DNA from: an uncultured Porphyromonadaceae bacterium
GTDB lineage: Bacteria > Bacteroidota > Bacteroidia > Bacteroidales > Muribaculaceae
Assembly: GCA_947175215.1 (NCBI GenBank)
Contig: CAMWLR010000018.1
Location: forward strand, 1-33,690
Length of the DNA: 33,690 bases
Direction: 5' to 3'
Numbering within the stretch: the stretch's first letter is position 1; every line of letters begins with the position of its first letter. The notes below the pieces were generated by a model. The model was not told the DNA's origin. It searched no databases and was given only the letters and a program-made list of their open reading frames with translations. A program made the position numbers and the translations under genes. Below are positions 1 to 7,622 of the stretch, in pieces.

Positions 1-54
1 ATTTTTTCCTCTAGTTTTTTCATTTTATTAATAAAGGGTTACAGAAATTATCAC

Positions 55-62
55 TAACTTTG
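55..62 (+). promoter_or_regulatory. Candidate -7 promoter element for the nqr operon
   Basis: TAACTTTG matches the Bacteroidetes sigma-ABfr -7 consensus TAnnTTTG exactly. I see no good TTTG at the expected -33 position about 19-21 bases upstream, so this is a half-supported promoter. It would put the transcript start near base 69 and leave a leader of about 110 bases before nqrA, containing both palindromes described below. Confidence 0.4.
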
Positions 63-75
63 TGGGCGGAAAGTC

Positions 76-99
76 AATTAGGGAAATATTTCCGTAATT
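76..99. promoter_or_regulatory. 24-base near-perfect palindrome, candidate operator
   Basis: The core GGAAATATTTCC (82-93) is a perfect 12-base palindrome. It is flanked by one G/G mismatch and then by AATTA (76-80) and TAATT (95-99), which are again complementary. Dyad symmetry of this length with no loop is typical of a site for a dimeric DNA-binding protein rather than an RNA hairpin. It lies just downstream of the putative -7 element of the nqr operon, where a bound repressor would block initiation or early elongation. The regulator is unknown. Confidence 0.5.
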
Positions 100-157
100 A
101 TCGCAGACTCCCGCTGGCTTTCATGCCATCATACCAATTGATTATCATCCCACTAAC

Positions 158-182
158 TTATAAATTACACAATAATTTATAA
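158..182. repeat. Perfect 10-base inverted repeat touching the nqrA start codon
   Basis: Arms TTATAAATTA (158-167) and TAATTTATAA (173-182) are exact reverse complements around the 5-base spacer CACAA. The last base of the right arm is the A of the nqrA ATG. In the mRNA this would be an A/U-only hairpin directly upstream of, and touching, the initiation codon. In DNA it could be a protein-binding dyad. There is no Shine-Dalgarno-like sequence here, so an A/T-rich, weakly folded start region may simply be favourable for initiation. Confidence 0.5.
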
Positions 183-1528
183 TGAGCATCGGAATCAAAG
201 TAAAGAAAGGGCTCGACATCAACATCATCGGCGCGATACCGGCCGGTGTCACACCGGTTGAGATACCCTCGGCGACTGTCGCCATTATCCCCGACGATTT
301 TACAGGACTCATTCCTAAAATGGAACTGCGTGAGGGAGACCCCGTCAAGGCCGGGCAGCCCCTCTTTCACAGCAAACTTGATGAGACCCTCAAAGTCGTC
401 AGCCCCATGACCGGGACGGTCAAGGCCATCGTGCGAGGCGAACGCCGCAAGATCGAGCGTATTGTGGTCGAGGGCGCCGCCGGAGAACCGTTGAAATTTG
501 ACACCGCCACAGCCTTGAAGACCCCCAAAGCTGCGCGCGAACTGCTGCTGACCTCGGGAATGTGGGCAATGATGCGCCAGCGGCCCTTTGACATCGTGCC
601 TGCGGCCGATGCAACATTCCGTGATATATTCGTCACCGGCTTTGACTCCGCACCTCTGGGATGGTATCAGACAGATTTCACCGCCGACGATATCAAAGAG
701 ATCGAGGTTGCGGTGAAACTTCTGGCAATGCTCACCGCGGGTAAGGTCTATATCAGCCGCCGCCCGGGCATGAATCTCCCTGATATCAAAGGCGCTGAGA
801 TGGTAGATGTCGAGGGCCCTCACCCCGCGTCAAACGTTGGCACAGTCATCGCGTATGTCAGCCCCGTTAATAAAGGTGAAACAGTCGGCTGTCTCTCATT
901 GCCGACTCTCAAGCGTATCGGCCGACTGCTCCTTTCCGGCACTCTCGACTGCTCGACAATCGTGGCCGTGACAGGCTCTGAGGTCAAGAATCCCAGACTT
1001 GTCAAGACCGTCATCGGGGCTGAGATTTCACCGCTGCTCAAAGATAACCTCGCCGATAACGGCCAACATAAACGTATTATCTCAGGCAACGTCCTCACCG
1101 GCAAGACCGTTGAGGAGAGCGGCTACCTGCGCGCCCCCTATACACAGATAACCGTCATCCCCGAGGGTGACGACAAAGCCGAGTTTATGGGTTGGGCCAG
1201 CCTCTCCCCCTCTAAGCAGAGCACCAGCCCGACATTCCCCGGTCATTTCCTCGCACGCAAGCTCTTCCGCCCCGATGCACGCCTATTAGGCGGTCGCCGC
1301 GCAATGATCATGAGCGGCGAGTATGACAAGGTCTTCGCGATGGACATTCTCCCCGAATATCTCATCAAGGCGATAATCGCCAAGGATATAGACCGTATGG
1401 AGCAACTCGGCATATATGAGGTCGCACCCGAAGATTTCGCCCTGGCCGAATATGTCGACACATCCAAACTCGAGTTGCAGAAGATTGTACGCGAGGGTCT
1501 CGACTTCCTGCGAAAAGAATTGTCATAA
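182..1528 (+). CDS. nqrA: Na+-translocating NADH:quinone oxidoreductase subunit A
   Basis: Subunit A of the Na+-NQR complex, a membrane-bound respiratory enzyme that couples NADH oxidation and quinone reduction to Na+ export. NqrA is the peripheral cytoplasmic subunit without a known cofactor and docks on NqrB. The 448-residue length fits the family. The N-terminal region beginning MSIGIKVKKGLDINIIG, followed by the GDPVKAGQPLFHSK segment, resembles the biotinyl/lipoyl-like fold of NqrA and RnfC. No transmembrane segment is seen, as expected. It is the first of six genes in canonical nqrABCDEF order, 79 bases ahead of nqrB, which makes the assignment secure. The chosen ATG lies at the edge of a perfect inverted repeat. 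Confidence 0.96.
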   Translation: MSIGIKVKKGLDINIIGAIPAGVTPVEIPSATVAIIPDDFTGLIPKMELREGDPVKAGQPLFHSKLDETLKVVSPMTGTVKAIVRGERRKIERIVVEGAAGEPLKFDTATALKTPKAARELLLTSGMWAMMRQRPFDIVPAADATFRDIFVTGFDSAPLGWYQTDFTADDIKEIEVAVKLLAMLTAGKVYISRRPGMNLPDIKGAEMVDVEGPHPASNVGTVIAYVSPVNKGETVGCLSLPTLKRIGRLLLSGTLDCSTIVAVTGSEVKNPRLVKTVIGAEISPLLKDNLADNGQHKRIISGNVLTGKTVEESGYLRAPYTQITVIPEGDDKAEFMGWASLSPSKQSTSPTFPGHFLARKLFRPDARLLGGRRAMIMSGEYDKVFAMDILPEYLIKAIIAKDIDRMEQLGIYEVAPEDFALAEYVDTSKLELQKIVREGLDFLRKELS

Positions 1529-1607
1529 TGGTTGCGTGCATGGACTCTCAGCCCACTGCTAAATCTCTGAAAATAACCCAATCAGCTAATAATAAAACGA
1601 TATAGCG

Positions 1608-2843
1608 TTGAAAGCTCTGAAAAAACTTATGGATAAAGCCCGCCCCTCATTTGAGGAGGGAGGGAAACTCCATGCCTTCCGGTCGGTCTTCGACGGCTTC
1701 GACACCTTCCTGTTCACGCCCAACGAGACATCACAGTCAGGTGTCCACATCCATGATGCTATGGACTCAAAGCGCACGATGATTATAGTGGTTGTATCGC
1801 TTATCCCCTGCCTGTTGTTCGGTATGTATAACGCCGGTTATCAACATTGGCTGGCAGCCGGGGCCGAGACATTCCCATTCTGGCAACTGCTGCTCTACGG
1901 CTTCCTTGCCATCATCCCGCGCATAGTGGTATCATACGTTGTCGGTCTGGGCATCGAGTTCACCGTGGCCCAATGGCGCAGAGAGGAGATCCAGGAGGGA
2001 TTCCTCGTCACCGGTATCCTTATCCCGATGATCTGCCCCATCGAGACACCACTGTGGATGATCGCCGTGGCCACCGCATTCTCTGTCATCTTCGTCAAGG
2101 AGGTATTCGGGGGCACCGGCTATAATATATTTAATGTGGCCCTGGTCACCCGCGCGTTTCTCTTCTTTGCCTACCCGGCACAGATGAGCGGTGACAAAGT
2201 TTTCGTGGCGTCTGACCACATGTTTGGTGTCGGCAGCCGGGTCGACGGTCTGACCTGTGCCACACCCCTGGGCCAGCTGGCCACCTCGGGCGCGACCGAC
2301 GCAACACAGGCGGCAGCCTCGATGACTGACATCGCAGGTGATCCCATCTCACTATGGGATATGTTCCTGGGTCTCATTCCCGGGTCATTCGGCGAGACAT
2401 CTACCCTCTGCATCCTCATCGGCGGCCTGCTGCTATTGCTCACCGGCATCGCAAGCTGGCGCATCATCCTGTCGGTATTTGCCGGCGGCGCTGTCATGTC
2501 ACTGATCGCCCACTGGTGTGCAACACCCACCTATCCGGCCTCGTTCCTGACCGTAGGTGAACAGCTCTGTCTCGGCGGATTTGCATTTGCCGCCGTATTC
2601 ATGGCGCCAGACCCCGTGACATCATGCCGCACAAACACCGGCAAGTATATCTACGGATTCCTTGTCGGCGTGGTCGCCATAATTATCCGCACCTATAACA
2701 ACGGCTATCCCGAGGGAGCTATGCTCGCCGTGCTGTTGATGAACGCCTTTGCACCGCTCATCGACTACTGCGTGGTCGAGGCAAACGTCCGTCGCCGTCT
2801 GGCTCGTGGCAAAGCTGCACGTCAGGCCAGTCCCTCAAAGTGA
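1608..2843 (+). CDS. nqrB: Na+-translocating NADH:quinone oxidoreductase subunit B
   Basis: Large integral membrane subunit that carries a covalent FMN and riboflavin and forms part of the Na+ path. The protein is 411 residues if read from the TTG at 1608 (MKALKKLMDKARPSF). An in-frame ATG lies seven codons later at 1629. I prefer TTG because the family commonly starts with such a basic amphipathic stretch. The protein has a cytoplasmic N-terminus, then many hydrophobic segments from about residue 58. The DGLTCATPLG motif holds the likely FMN-linked threonine at about residue 219, although the local sequence TCAT differs from the more usual SGAT. It is the second gene of the nqr operon, 37 bases before nqrC. 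Confidence 0.95.
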   Translation: MKALKKLMDKARPSFEEGGKLHAFRSVFDGFDTFLFTPNETSQSGVHIHDAMDSKRTMIIVVVSLIPCLLFGMYNAGYQHWLAAGAETFPFWQLLLYGFLAIIPRIVVSYVVGLGIEFTVAQWRREEIQEGFLVTGILIPMICPIETPLWMIAVATAFSVIFVKEVFGGTGYNIFNVALVTRAFLFFAYPAQMSGDKVFVASDHMFGVGSRVDGLTCATPLGQLATSGATDATQAAASMTDIAGDPISLWDMFLGLIPGSFGETSTLCILIGGLLLLLTGIASWRIILSVFAGGAVMSLIAHWCATPTYPASFLTVGEQLCLGGFAFAAVFMAPDPVTSCRTNTGKYIYGFLVGVVAIIIRTYNNGYPEGAMLAVLLMNAFAPLIDYCVVEANVRRRLARGKAARQASPSK

Positions 2844-2880
2844 TATTTCTTGAACAACAAGCATCTCACCACAACCTAAG

Positions 2881-3813
2881 ATGATCAACAAACAAAGCAA
2901 CGTCTATACTATCGTCTACATCTCGGTGATGGTAATCGTGGTCGGCGCAGTGCTCGCTATCACCGCCATGGCACTCAAAGATCGCCAGCAAGAAAACGTG
3001 CAGGCCGATAAGAAGAGTCAGATACTGCAGGCCGTGCATATCGCCACCGACCGTCAGTCGGTGATTGCCGACTTCGAGAAGTATATCGTAGACCAGCTCG
3101 TAGTAAATAACAAAGGAGAGCAAATCGACGGCACAGCCTTTGACATCGATGTAGCTACCGAGGCTAAAAAGCCCGTCGACGAGCGCAAACTCCCCGTATA
3201 CATCTGTGAGCTACCGGATGCCGGCACAAAATATATCATCCCCCTCGCAGGTATGGGTCTTTGGGGACCCATCTGGGGATATGTAGCGTTTGATGCCGAC
3301 GGCTCTACCATCTACGGCGCATTCTTCGACCACCAGGGAGAGACCCCGGGTCTGGGTGCCGAGATCACCAAATCGGCGTTTACCGACCAGTTCAACGGCC
3401 GACAGGTATTCAAGGGCACCAACTTCTATCCCATCGAGGTTGTCAAGGCCGGCCAGAAACCGATGAATCCCGAGGTCGACTATGTTGACGGAGTCTCGGG
3501 CGGCACAATCACCTCAAAAGGTGTAGGCGCGATGTTTGACAACTGTCTCTCACCCTATCGCGCATGGCTCGAGAAAGCCGGTGCAAAAAAGGGTATCTCA
3601 GCTAACTTTGAGATTTTAAAAGCCGGCGAAGGTAAGACAGCCAATCAGATACGCCGTCTGACAGCCGATGACGTGCAAGTCGCTGACAATCCCGGAGCGC
3701 TGACCCAACTGGCAGCCACAATCTCTGAGGTCGACGAAGTCTCGGCCGATGCCGCCGCAGCCGCAGACCGCACATTAGCTGCCAAAGTCACTGCCGCCAC
3801 AGATAGAAAATAA
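2881..3813 (+). CDS. nqrC: Na+-translocating NADH:quinone oxidoreductase subunit C, with a long C-terminal tail
   Basis: Subunit C anchors the second covalent FMN of Na+-NQR on the periplasmic side. One N-terminal membrane segment (about residues 9-31) is followed by a soluble FMN-binding domain. The flavin attachment motif is VSGGTITS, with Thr209 the predicted linkage residue. The GMGLWGPIWGY and HQGETPGLGAEIT stretches are typical of NqrC/RnfG. At 310 residues it is longer than well-studied NqrC proteins of about 230-260 residues. Roughly the last 70 residues, after KKGISANFEIL, form a polar, Ala/Asp/Thr-rich tail with no motif I recognise. The gene lies between nqrB and nqrD, 26 bases before nqrD. 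Confidence 0.95.
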   Translation: MINKQSNVYTIVYISVMVIVVGAVLAITAMALKDRQQENVQADKKSQILQAVHIATDRQSVIADFEKYIVDQLVVNNKGEQIDGTAFDIDVATEAKKPVDERKLPVYICELPDAGTKYIIPLAGMGLWGPIWGYVAFDADGSTIYGAFFDHQGETPGLGAEITKSAFTDQFNGRQVFKGTNFYPIEVVKAGQKPMNPEVDYVDGVSGGTITSKGVGAMFDNCLSPYRAWLEKAGAKKGISANFEILKAGEGKTANQIRRLTADDVQVADNPGALTQLAATISEVDEVSADAAAAADRTLAAKVTAATDRK

Positions 3814-3839
3814 TTATCTAACGCCATATATTTCAAGCC

Positions 3840-4466
3840 ATGGCTGATAAAATTAGCAACAAACAGGTATTTTTCAATCCCTTCTCTAAGGATAATCCCG
3901 TGATAGTGCAGGTGCTGGGTATCTGCTCATGCCTCGCCGTCACCGCCAAGCTCGAGCCCGCCCTCGTCATGGGCATCTCTGTTATCGCCGTCCTCGCATT
4001 CTCTAACGTCATTATATCGCTCATACGCAATACCATCCCGACCAACATCCGCATCATCGTGCAGCTTGTTGTGGTGGCTGCCCTCGTGATCGTCGTCAAC
4101 CAGCTGCTGCTGGCTTACGCCTATGACGTCAGCAAACAGCTCTCGGTGTTTATCGGCCTGATCATCACCAACTGCATTCTGATGGGACGCCTTGAGGCAT
4201 TCGCCATGGGCAACAAACCGTGGCCCTCATTCCTCGACGGCGTCGGCAACGGCATCGGCTATGCCATAATATTGATAATCGTAGGATTCTTCCGCGAACT
4301 CCTCGGCAGCGGTACGTTGATGAACGTCCAGGTCATCCCCCCGTCACTCTACGAACAGGGATATGTCAACAACGGCCTGATGATACTCCCCCCGATGGCG
4401 CTTATCGTGGTGGCCTGCATAATCTGGGTACACCGCGCCTACAACAAAGACCTTCAGGAAAAATAA
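3840..4466 (+). CDS. nqrD: Na+-translocating NADH:quinone oxidoreductase subunit D
   Basis: A 208-residue integral membrane subunit, homologous to NqrE and to RnfE, with about six hydrophobic helices. NqrD and NqrE form an inverted pair in the membrane and together coordinate an intramembrane iron-sulfur cluster. Family-typical segments are the early ICSCLAVT stretch with a conserved Cys, TNCILMGRLEAFAMGN, and GFFRELLGSGTL. The start ATG is followed by MADKISNKQVFFNPF, common in Bacteroidota homologues. It is the fourth gene of the nqr operon, 42 bases before nqrE. Confidence 0.95.
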   Translation: MADKISNKQVFFNPFSKDNPVIVQVLGICSCLAVTAKLEPALVMGISVIAVLAFSNVIISLIRNTIPTNIRIIVQLVVVAALVIVVNQLLLAYAYDVSKQLSVFIGLIITNCILMGRLEAFAMGNKPWPSFLDGVGNGIGYAIILIIVGFFRELLGSGTLMNVQVIPPSLYEQGYVNNGLMILPPMALIVVACIIWVHRAYNKDLQEK

Positions 4467-4508
4467 TTGTGACATTCCCTATATAAGTCAAGCAAAAGAT
4501 AATCTGAA

Positions 4509-5126
4509 ATGGAGAACCTGAATCTATTCATACGGTCGATATTCGTAGACAACATGGTGTTTGCCTACTTCTTGGGAATGTGCTCATTTCTTGCCGTTTC
4601 CAAAAATGTCAAGACCGCCTTTGGCCTCGGTGTAGCAGTCACATTCATGCTGATCGTCACCCTCCCCATCAACTATCTGCTCGAGAACTATGTCCTCAAG
4701 GCCGGCGCGCTCTCTTGGCTCGGTGAGGAATTTGCCGACGTTGACCTCAGCTTCCTGTCGCTGATCATGTTTATCGCCGTCATTGCCTCGATGACACAGC
4801 TCGTTGAGATGGCTGTCGAGAAATACTCGCCCTCGCTATATGCGTCGCTCGGTATCTTCCTCCCCCTTATCGCCGTTAACTGCGCCATTCTCGGCGGCTC
4901 GCTGTTTATGCAGCAGAGAGGATTTGCCAACGCCTGGACAGCCACCTGCGCCGGTGCCGGCTGGGGTATCGGCTGGCTGCTGGCCATCACAGCCATCGCC
5001 GCCATCCGCGAGCGCGTGGCATCTTACTCAAACGTCCCCGCTCCGCTGCGCGGCATCGGCATCACGTTTATCCTCTGCGCCCTGATGGGAATAGCCTTCA
5101 TGAGCTTCCTCGGCATTAAACTCTGA
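4509..5126 (+). CDS. nqrE: Na+-translocating NADH:quinone oxidoreductase subunit E
   Basis: A 205-residue integral membrane subunit, partner of NqrD and homologous to RnfA. Six hydrophobic helices are visible. Family-typical stretches are MENLNLFIRSIFVDNMVF at the N-terminus, the LGMCSFLAVSKNV segment with a conserved Cys, and PLIAVNCAILGGSLFM, which supplies the second conserved Cys used for the shared iron-sulfur centre. It is the fifth gene of the nqr operon, 34 bases before nqrF. Many homologues are near 200 residues, so the length is normal. Confidence 0.95.
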   Translation: MENLNLFIRSIFVDNMVFAYFLGMCSFLAVSKNVKTAFGLGVAVTFMLIVTLPINYLLENYVLKAGALSWLGEEFADVDLSFLSLIMFIAVIASMTQLVEMAVEKYSPSLYASLGIFLPLIAVNCAILGGSLFMQQRGFANAWTATCAGAGWGIGWLLAITAIAAIRERVASYSNVPAPLRGIGITFILCALMGIAFMSFLGIKL

Positions 5127-5160
5127 TCAGCCTTACCGATAATAAACCCGTAACACTGCA

Positions 5161-6450
5161 ATGCTTCTACTCCAATCAAATATCTGGCCGACGGTGACAG
5201 CCGGTGTCGGCATCTTCCTGGTGATGACCCTGCTGCTCGTCATCATACTGCTTGTAGCAAAAAAATATCTGGTAAGCTCGGGCAACGTGACGGTCACCAT
5301 CAACAACGACCGCAAGCTCGAGGTCAACTCGGGTGTGCCCCTGCTGTCGGCTATGGCCACCAAGAACGTATTCCTCCCCTCGGCATGCGGCGGTAAAGGC
5401 AGCTGCGGCCAGTGCCGCGTGCAGGTAACCTCAGGGGGTGGCGAGATACTCCCCACCGAGGCAGTGCATTTTACCCGCAAAGAGATCAAGGATGACTGGC
5501 GTCTGGCCTGTCAGGTTAAGGTCAAGGGTGATCTCGACATCAAAGTACCCGCATCAGTACTCGACATCAAGGAGTATGAGTGTGAGGTGATCTCTAATAA
5601 CAACGTCGCCACATTTATCAAAGAGTTTATCGTTGCCCTCCCTAAGGGTGAGCACATGAACTTTATCCCCGGCTCTTATGCCCAGATCAAGATTCCGCCT
5701 TTCAAGATCGACTACGATAAGGATATCGACAAAGCCTCGATCGGCGAGGAGTATCTGCCTGCATGGAAGAAATTCGGACTCTTTGACCTCAAGTGTGTTA
5801 ACACAGAGACGACCGTCCGCGCCTACTCTATGGCCAACTATCCCGCCGAGGGTGACCGCTTTATGCTCACGGTACGCATTGCCACACCGCCATTCAAACC
5901 CAAACCCGAAGTCGGATTTATGGATGTCAACCCCGGTATCGCATCGAGCTACATCTTCACCCTCAAACCGGGTGACAAAGTGATGATGAGTGGCCCTTAT
6001 GGAGATTTCCACCCCATTTTCGACTCAAAGAACGAGATGATGTGGATCGGCGGCGGCGCCGGTATGGCCCCGCTGCGCGCACAGATCATGCACATGACCA
6101 AGACGCTCAAGACCACCGACCGCAAGATGAACTACTTCTACGGCGCGCGCGCCCTCAACGAAGTATTCTATCTTGATGACTTCATGAAACTCGAGAAGGA
6201 GTTCCCTAACTTCAAATTCCATCTCGCGCTCGACCGGCCCGACCCCGCTGCCGACGCCGCCGGCGTGAAGTACACCCCCGGCTTTGTGCATCAGGTCATC
6301 TATGACACCTATCTCAAAGATCACGAGTCACCCGAGGATATCGAGTATTATATGTGCGGCCCCGGTCCGATGAGTGCCGCCGTCAACAAGATGCTCGACG
6401 GACTCGGCGTAGATCCCGAGAATATACATTACGATAACTTCGGTGGCTGA
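5161..6450 (+). CDS. nqrF: Na+-translocating NADH:quinone oxidoreductase subunit F
   Basis: Electron-input subunit of Na+-NQR. It oxidises NADH through FAD and passes electrons to a 2Fe-2S cluster. Domain order over 429 residues is one N-terminal membrane helix (about 12-36), a ferredoxin domain with cluster cysteines C76, C82, C85 and C117 (pattern CGGKGSCGQC, then ACQVK), an FAD domain with RAYSMANYP, and an NADH domain with WIGGGAGMAPLR and YYMCGPGPM near the C-terminus. All expected cofactor motifs are present. It closes the nqrABCDEF set and is followed 42 bases later by murB in the same direction, so read-through into cell-wall genes is possible. Confidence 0.96.
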   Translation: MLLLQSNIWPTVTAGVGIFLVMTLLLVIILLVAKKYLVSSGNVTVTINNDRKLEVNSGVPLLSAMATKNVFLPSACGGKGSCGQCRVQVTSGGGEILPTEAVHFTRKEIKDDWRLACQVKVKGDLDIKVPASVLDIKEYECEVISNNNVATFIKEFIVALPKGEHMNFIPGSYAQIKIPPFKIDYDKDIDKASIGEEYLPAWKKFGLFDLKCVNTETTVRAYSMANYPAEGDRFMLTVRIATPPFKPKPEVGFMDVNPGIASSYIFTLKPGDKVMMSGPYGDFHPIFDSKNEMMWIGGGAGMAPLRAQIMHMTKTLKTTDRKMNYFYGARALNEVFYLDDFMKLEKEFPNFKFHLALDRPDPAADAAGVKYTPGFVHQVIYDTYLKDHESPEDIEYYMCGPGPMSAAVNKMLDGLGVDPENIHYDNFGG

Positions 6451-6492
6451 TAAGGGCCTCCATCACGTCCCGAGAGAATATCGCGTAGCCCG

Positions 6493-7596
6493 ATGATAAC
6501 CGTTAGCGAAAATATCGACCTCAAGGAGATGACTACCTTCGGGCTACCGGCCCGATGCGGTATGTTCATCGAATATTCCGATGCAAAGGTCGATCTGCCC
6601 GAACTTGATCGGCGCGGACATCTCTCTGACTGCTTCATTCTCGGCGGAGGCAGCAACCTGCTATTCATCTCCGACCGTCCCGACCTGACGGTGATACACC
6701 CGACTGACAACGCTGTCACCACCTCGGTCAATGCCGACGGGTCTGTATCCATCCAGGCATCCCCGGCCGTTATCCTCGATGACCTCTGCCGTATGACTGC
6801 CGCTGAGGGATGGTGGGGTATCGAGAATCTATCAGACATCCCCGGTCAACTCGGCGGAGCAGCCGTGCAGAATGTCGGAGCATACGGCACCGAATTATGT
6901 GATGTCGTCACCTCACTCCTATGCTATTCACTCAAGTCACATGAGTTCATCACTCAGTCAGTTGATAAGTGTAATTACGGCTACCGTGACTCCATCTTCA
7001 AGCATCTTGATAAAGATGACCGCCAGATCGTATGTCAGGTTAATCTTAAACTGCAAACCACCCCCACTCCCAACCTCGGGTATAAAGGTCTCTATACAGC
7101 CCTCTGCTCTCGCTATGGCTTATCAAGTTCTCTCCCCGCAGATGAGAATATCCCCGCAATGCTTGCCCTCGGGCTAACCCCGGCCATGATACGTGATGAG
7201 GTGATCAGGTTGCGCGACTCAAAGTTACCCTCTCCTAAGGTCATAGGCAGTGCCGGCAGCTTCTTCAAAAACCCTGTGGTCTCATCTCAAAAGCTGGCCG
7301 AACTGACCGAGCGGTGGGAAACCCTCAGGCCGACACGTGACGCCACTCCCCTCCCCTATCATCGTCTGCCCGATGGCAATGCCAAGTTGTCGGCGGCGTG
7401 GCTCATAGACAGATCCGGATGTAAGCCCCTTACCGCCGGAGGTGCAGCCCTGTGGCAATCGCAACCTCTGGTTATCGTCAACTCGTCAGGAAATGCCACG
7501 GGTGAAGATGTCTTAAACCTTGAGCAGCAGATTATCGGACGCGTAGAGAGATGTTTCGGCATCACGCTGTCACCCGAGGTCATCCATATTCAATAA
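6493..7596 (+). CDS. murB: UDP-N-acetylenolpyruvoylglucosamine reductase
   Basis: Cytoplasmic FAD enzyme that reduces the MurA product with NADPH to give UDP-N-acetylmuramate, the second committed step of peptidoglycan synthesis. Over 367 residues it shows the FAD-binding motifs LGGGSNLLF and IPGQLGGAAVQNVGAYG, the substrate loop YGYRDSIFK characteristic of type I MurB, and GSAGSFFKNP carrying the proton-donor serine (S256). The AAWLIDRSGCK segment and a C-terminal PEVI stretch with the conserved Glu are also present. The start is the ATG giving MITVSENIDLKEMTTFG, where TTFG is the usual family opening. It sits between nqrF and murA, with 26 bases to the murA start. Confidence 0.96.
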   Translation: MITVSENIDLKEMTTFGLPARCGMFIEYSDAKVDLPELDRRGHLSDCFILGGGSNLLFISDRPDLTVIHPTDNAVTTSVNADGSVSIQASPAVILDDLCRMTAAEGWWGIENLSDIPGQLGGAAVQNVGAYGTELCDVVTSLLCYSLKSHEFITQSVDKCNYGYRDSIFKHLDKDDRQIVCQVNLKLQTTPTPNLGYKGLYTALCSRYGLSSSLPADENIPAMLALGLTPAMIRDEVIRLRDSKLPSPKVIGSAGSFFKNPVVSSQKLAELTERWETLRPTRDATPLPYHRLPDGNAKLSAAWLIDRSGCKPLTAGGAALWQSQPLVIVNSSGNATGEDVLNLEQQIIGRVERCFGITLSPEVIHIQ

Positions 7597-7622
7597 ACAG
7601 CCAACATCTTACTGACCGTATA

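Noticed and set aside
52-159. Direct repeat CACTAACTT at 52-60 and 151-159 in the nqr leader
   Set aside because: Only nine bases, and one copy overlaps the putative -7 element; the second copy lacks the TTTG that would make it a promoter. Probably chance.
158-823. 221-codon open frame on the minus strand opposite nqrA
   Set aside because: It lies almost wholly antisense to nqrA, has no family resemblance, and is explained by the high GC content and codon bias of nqrA.
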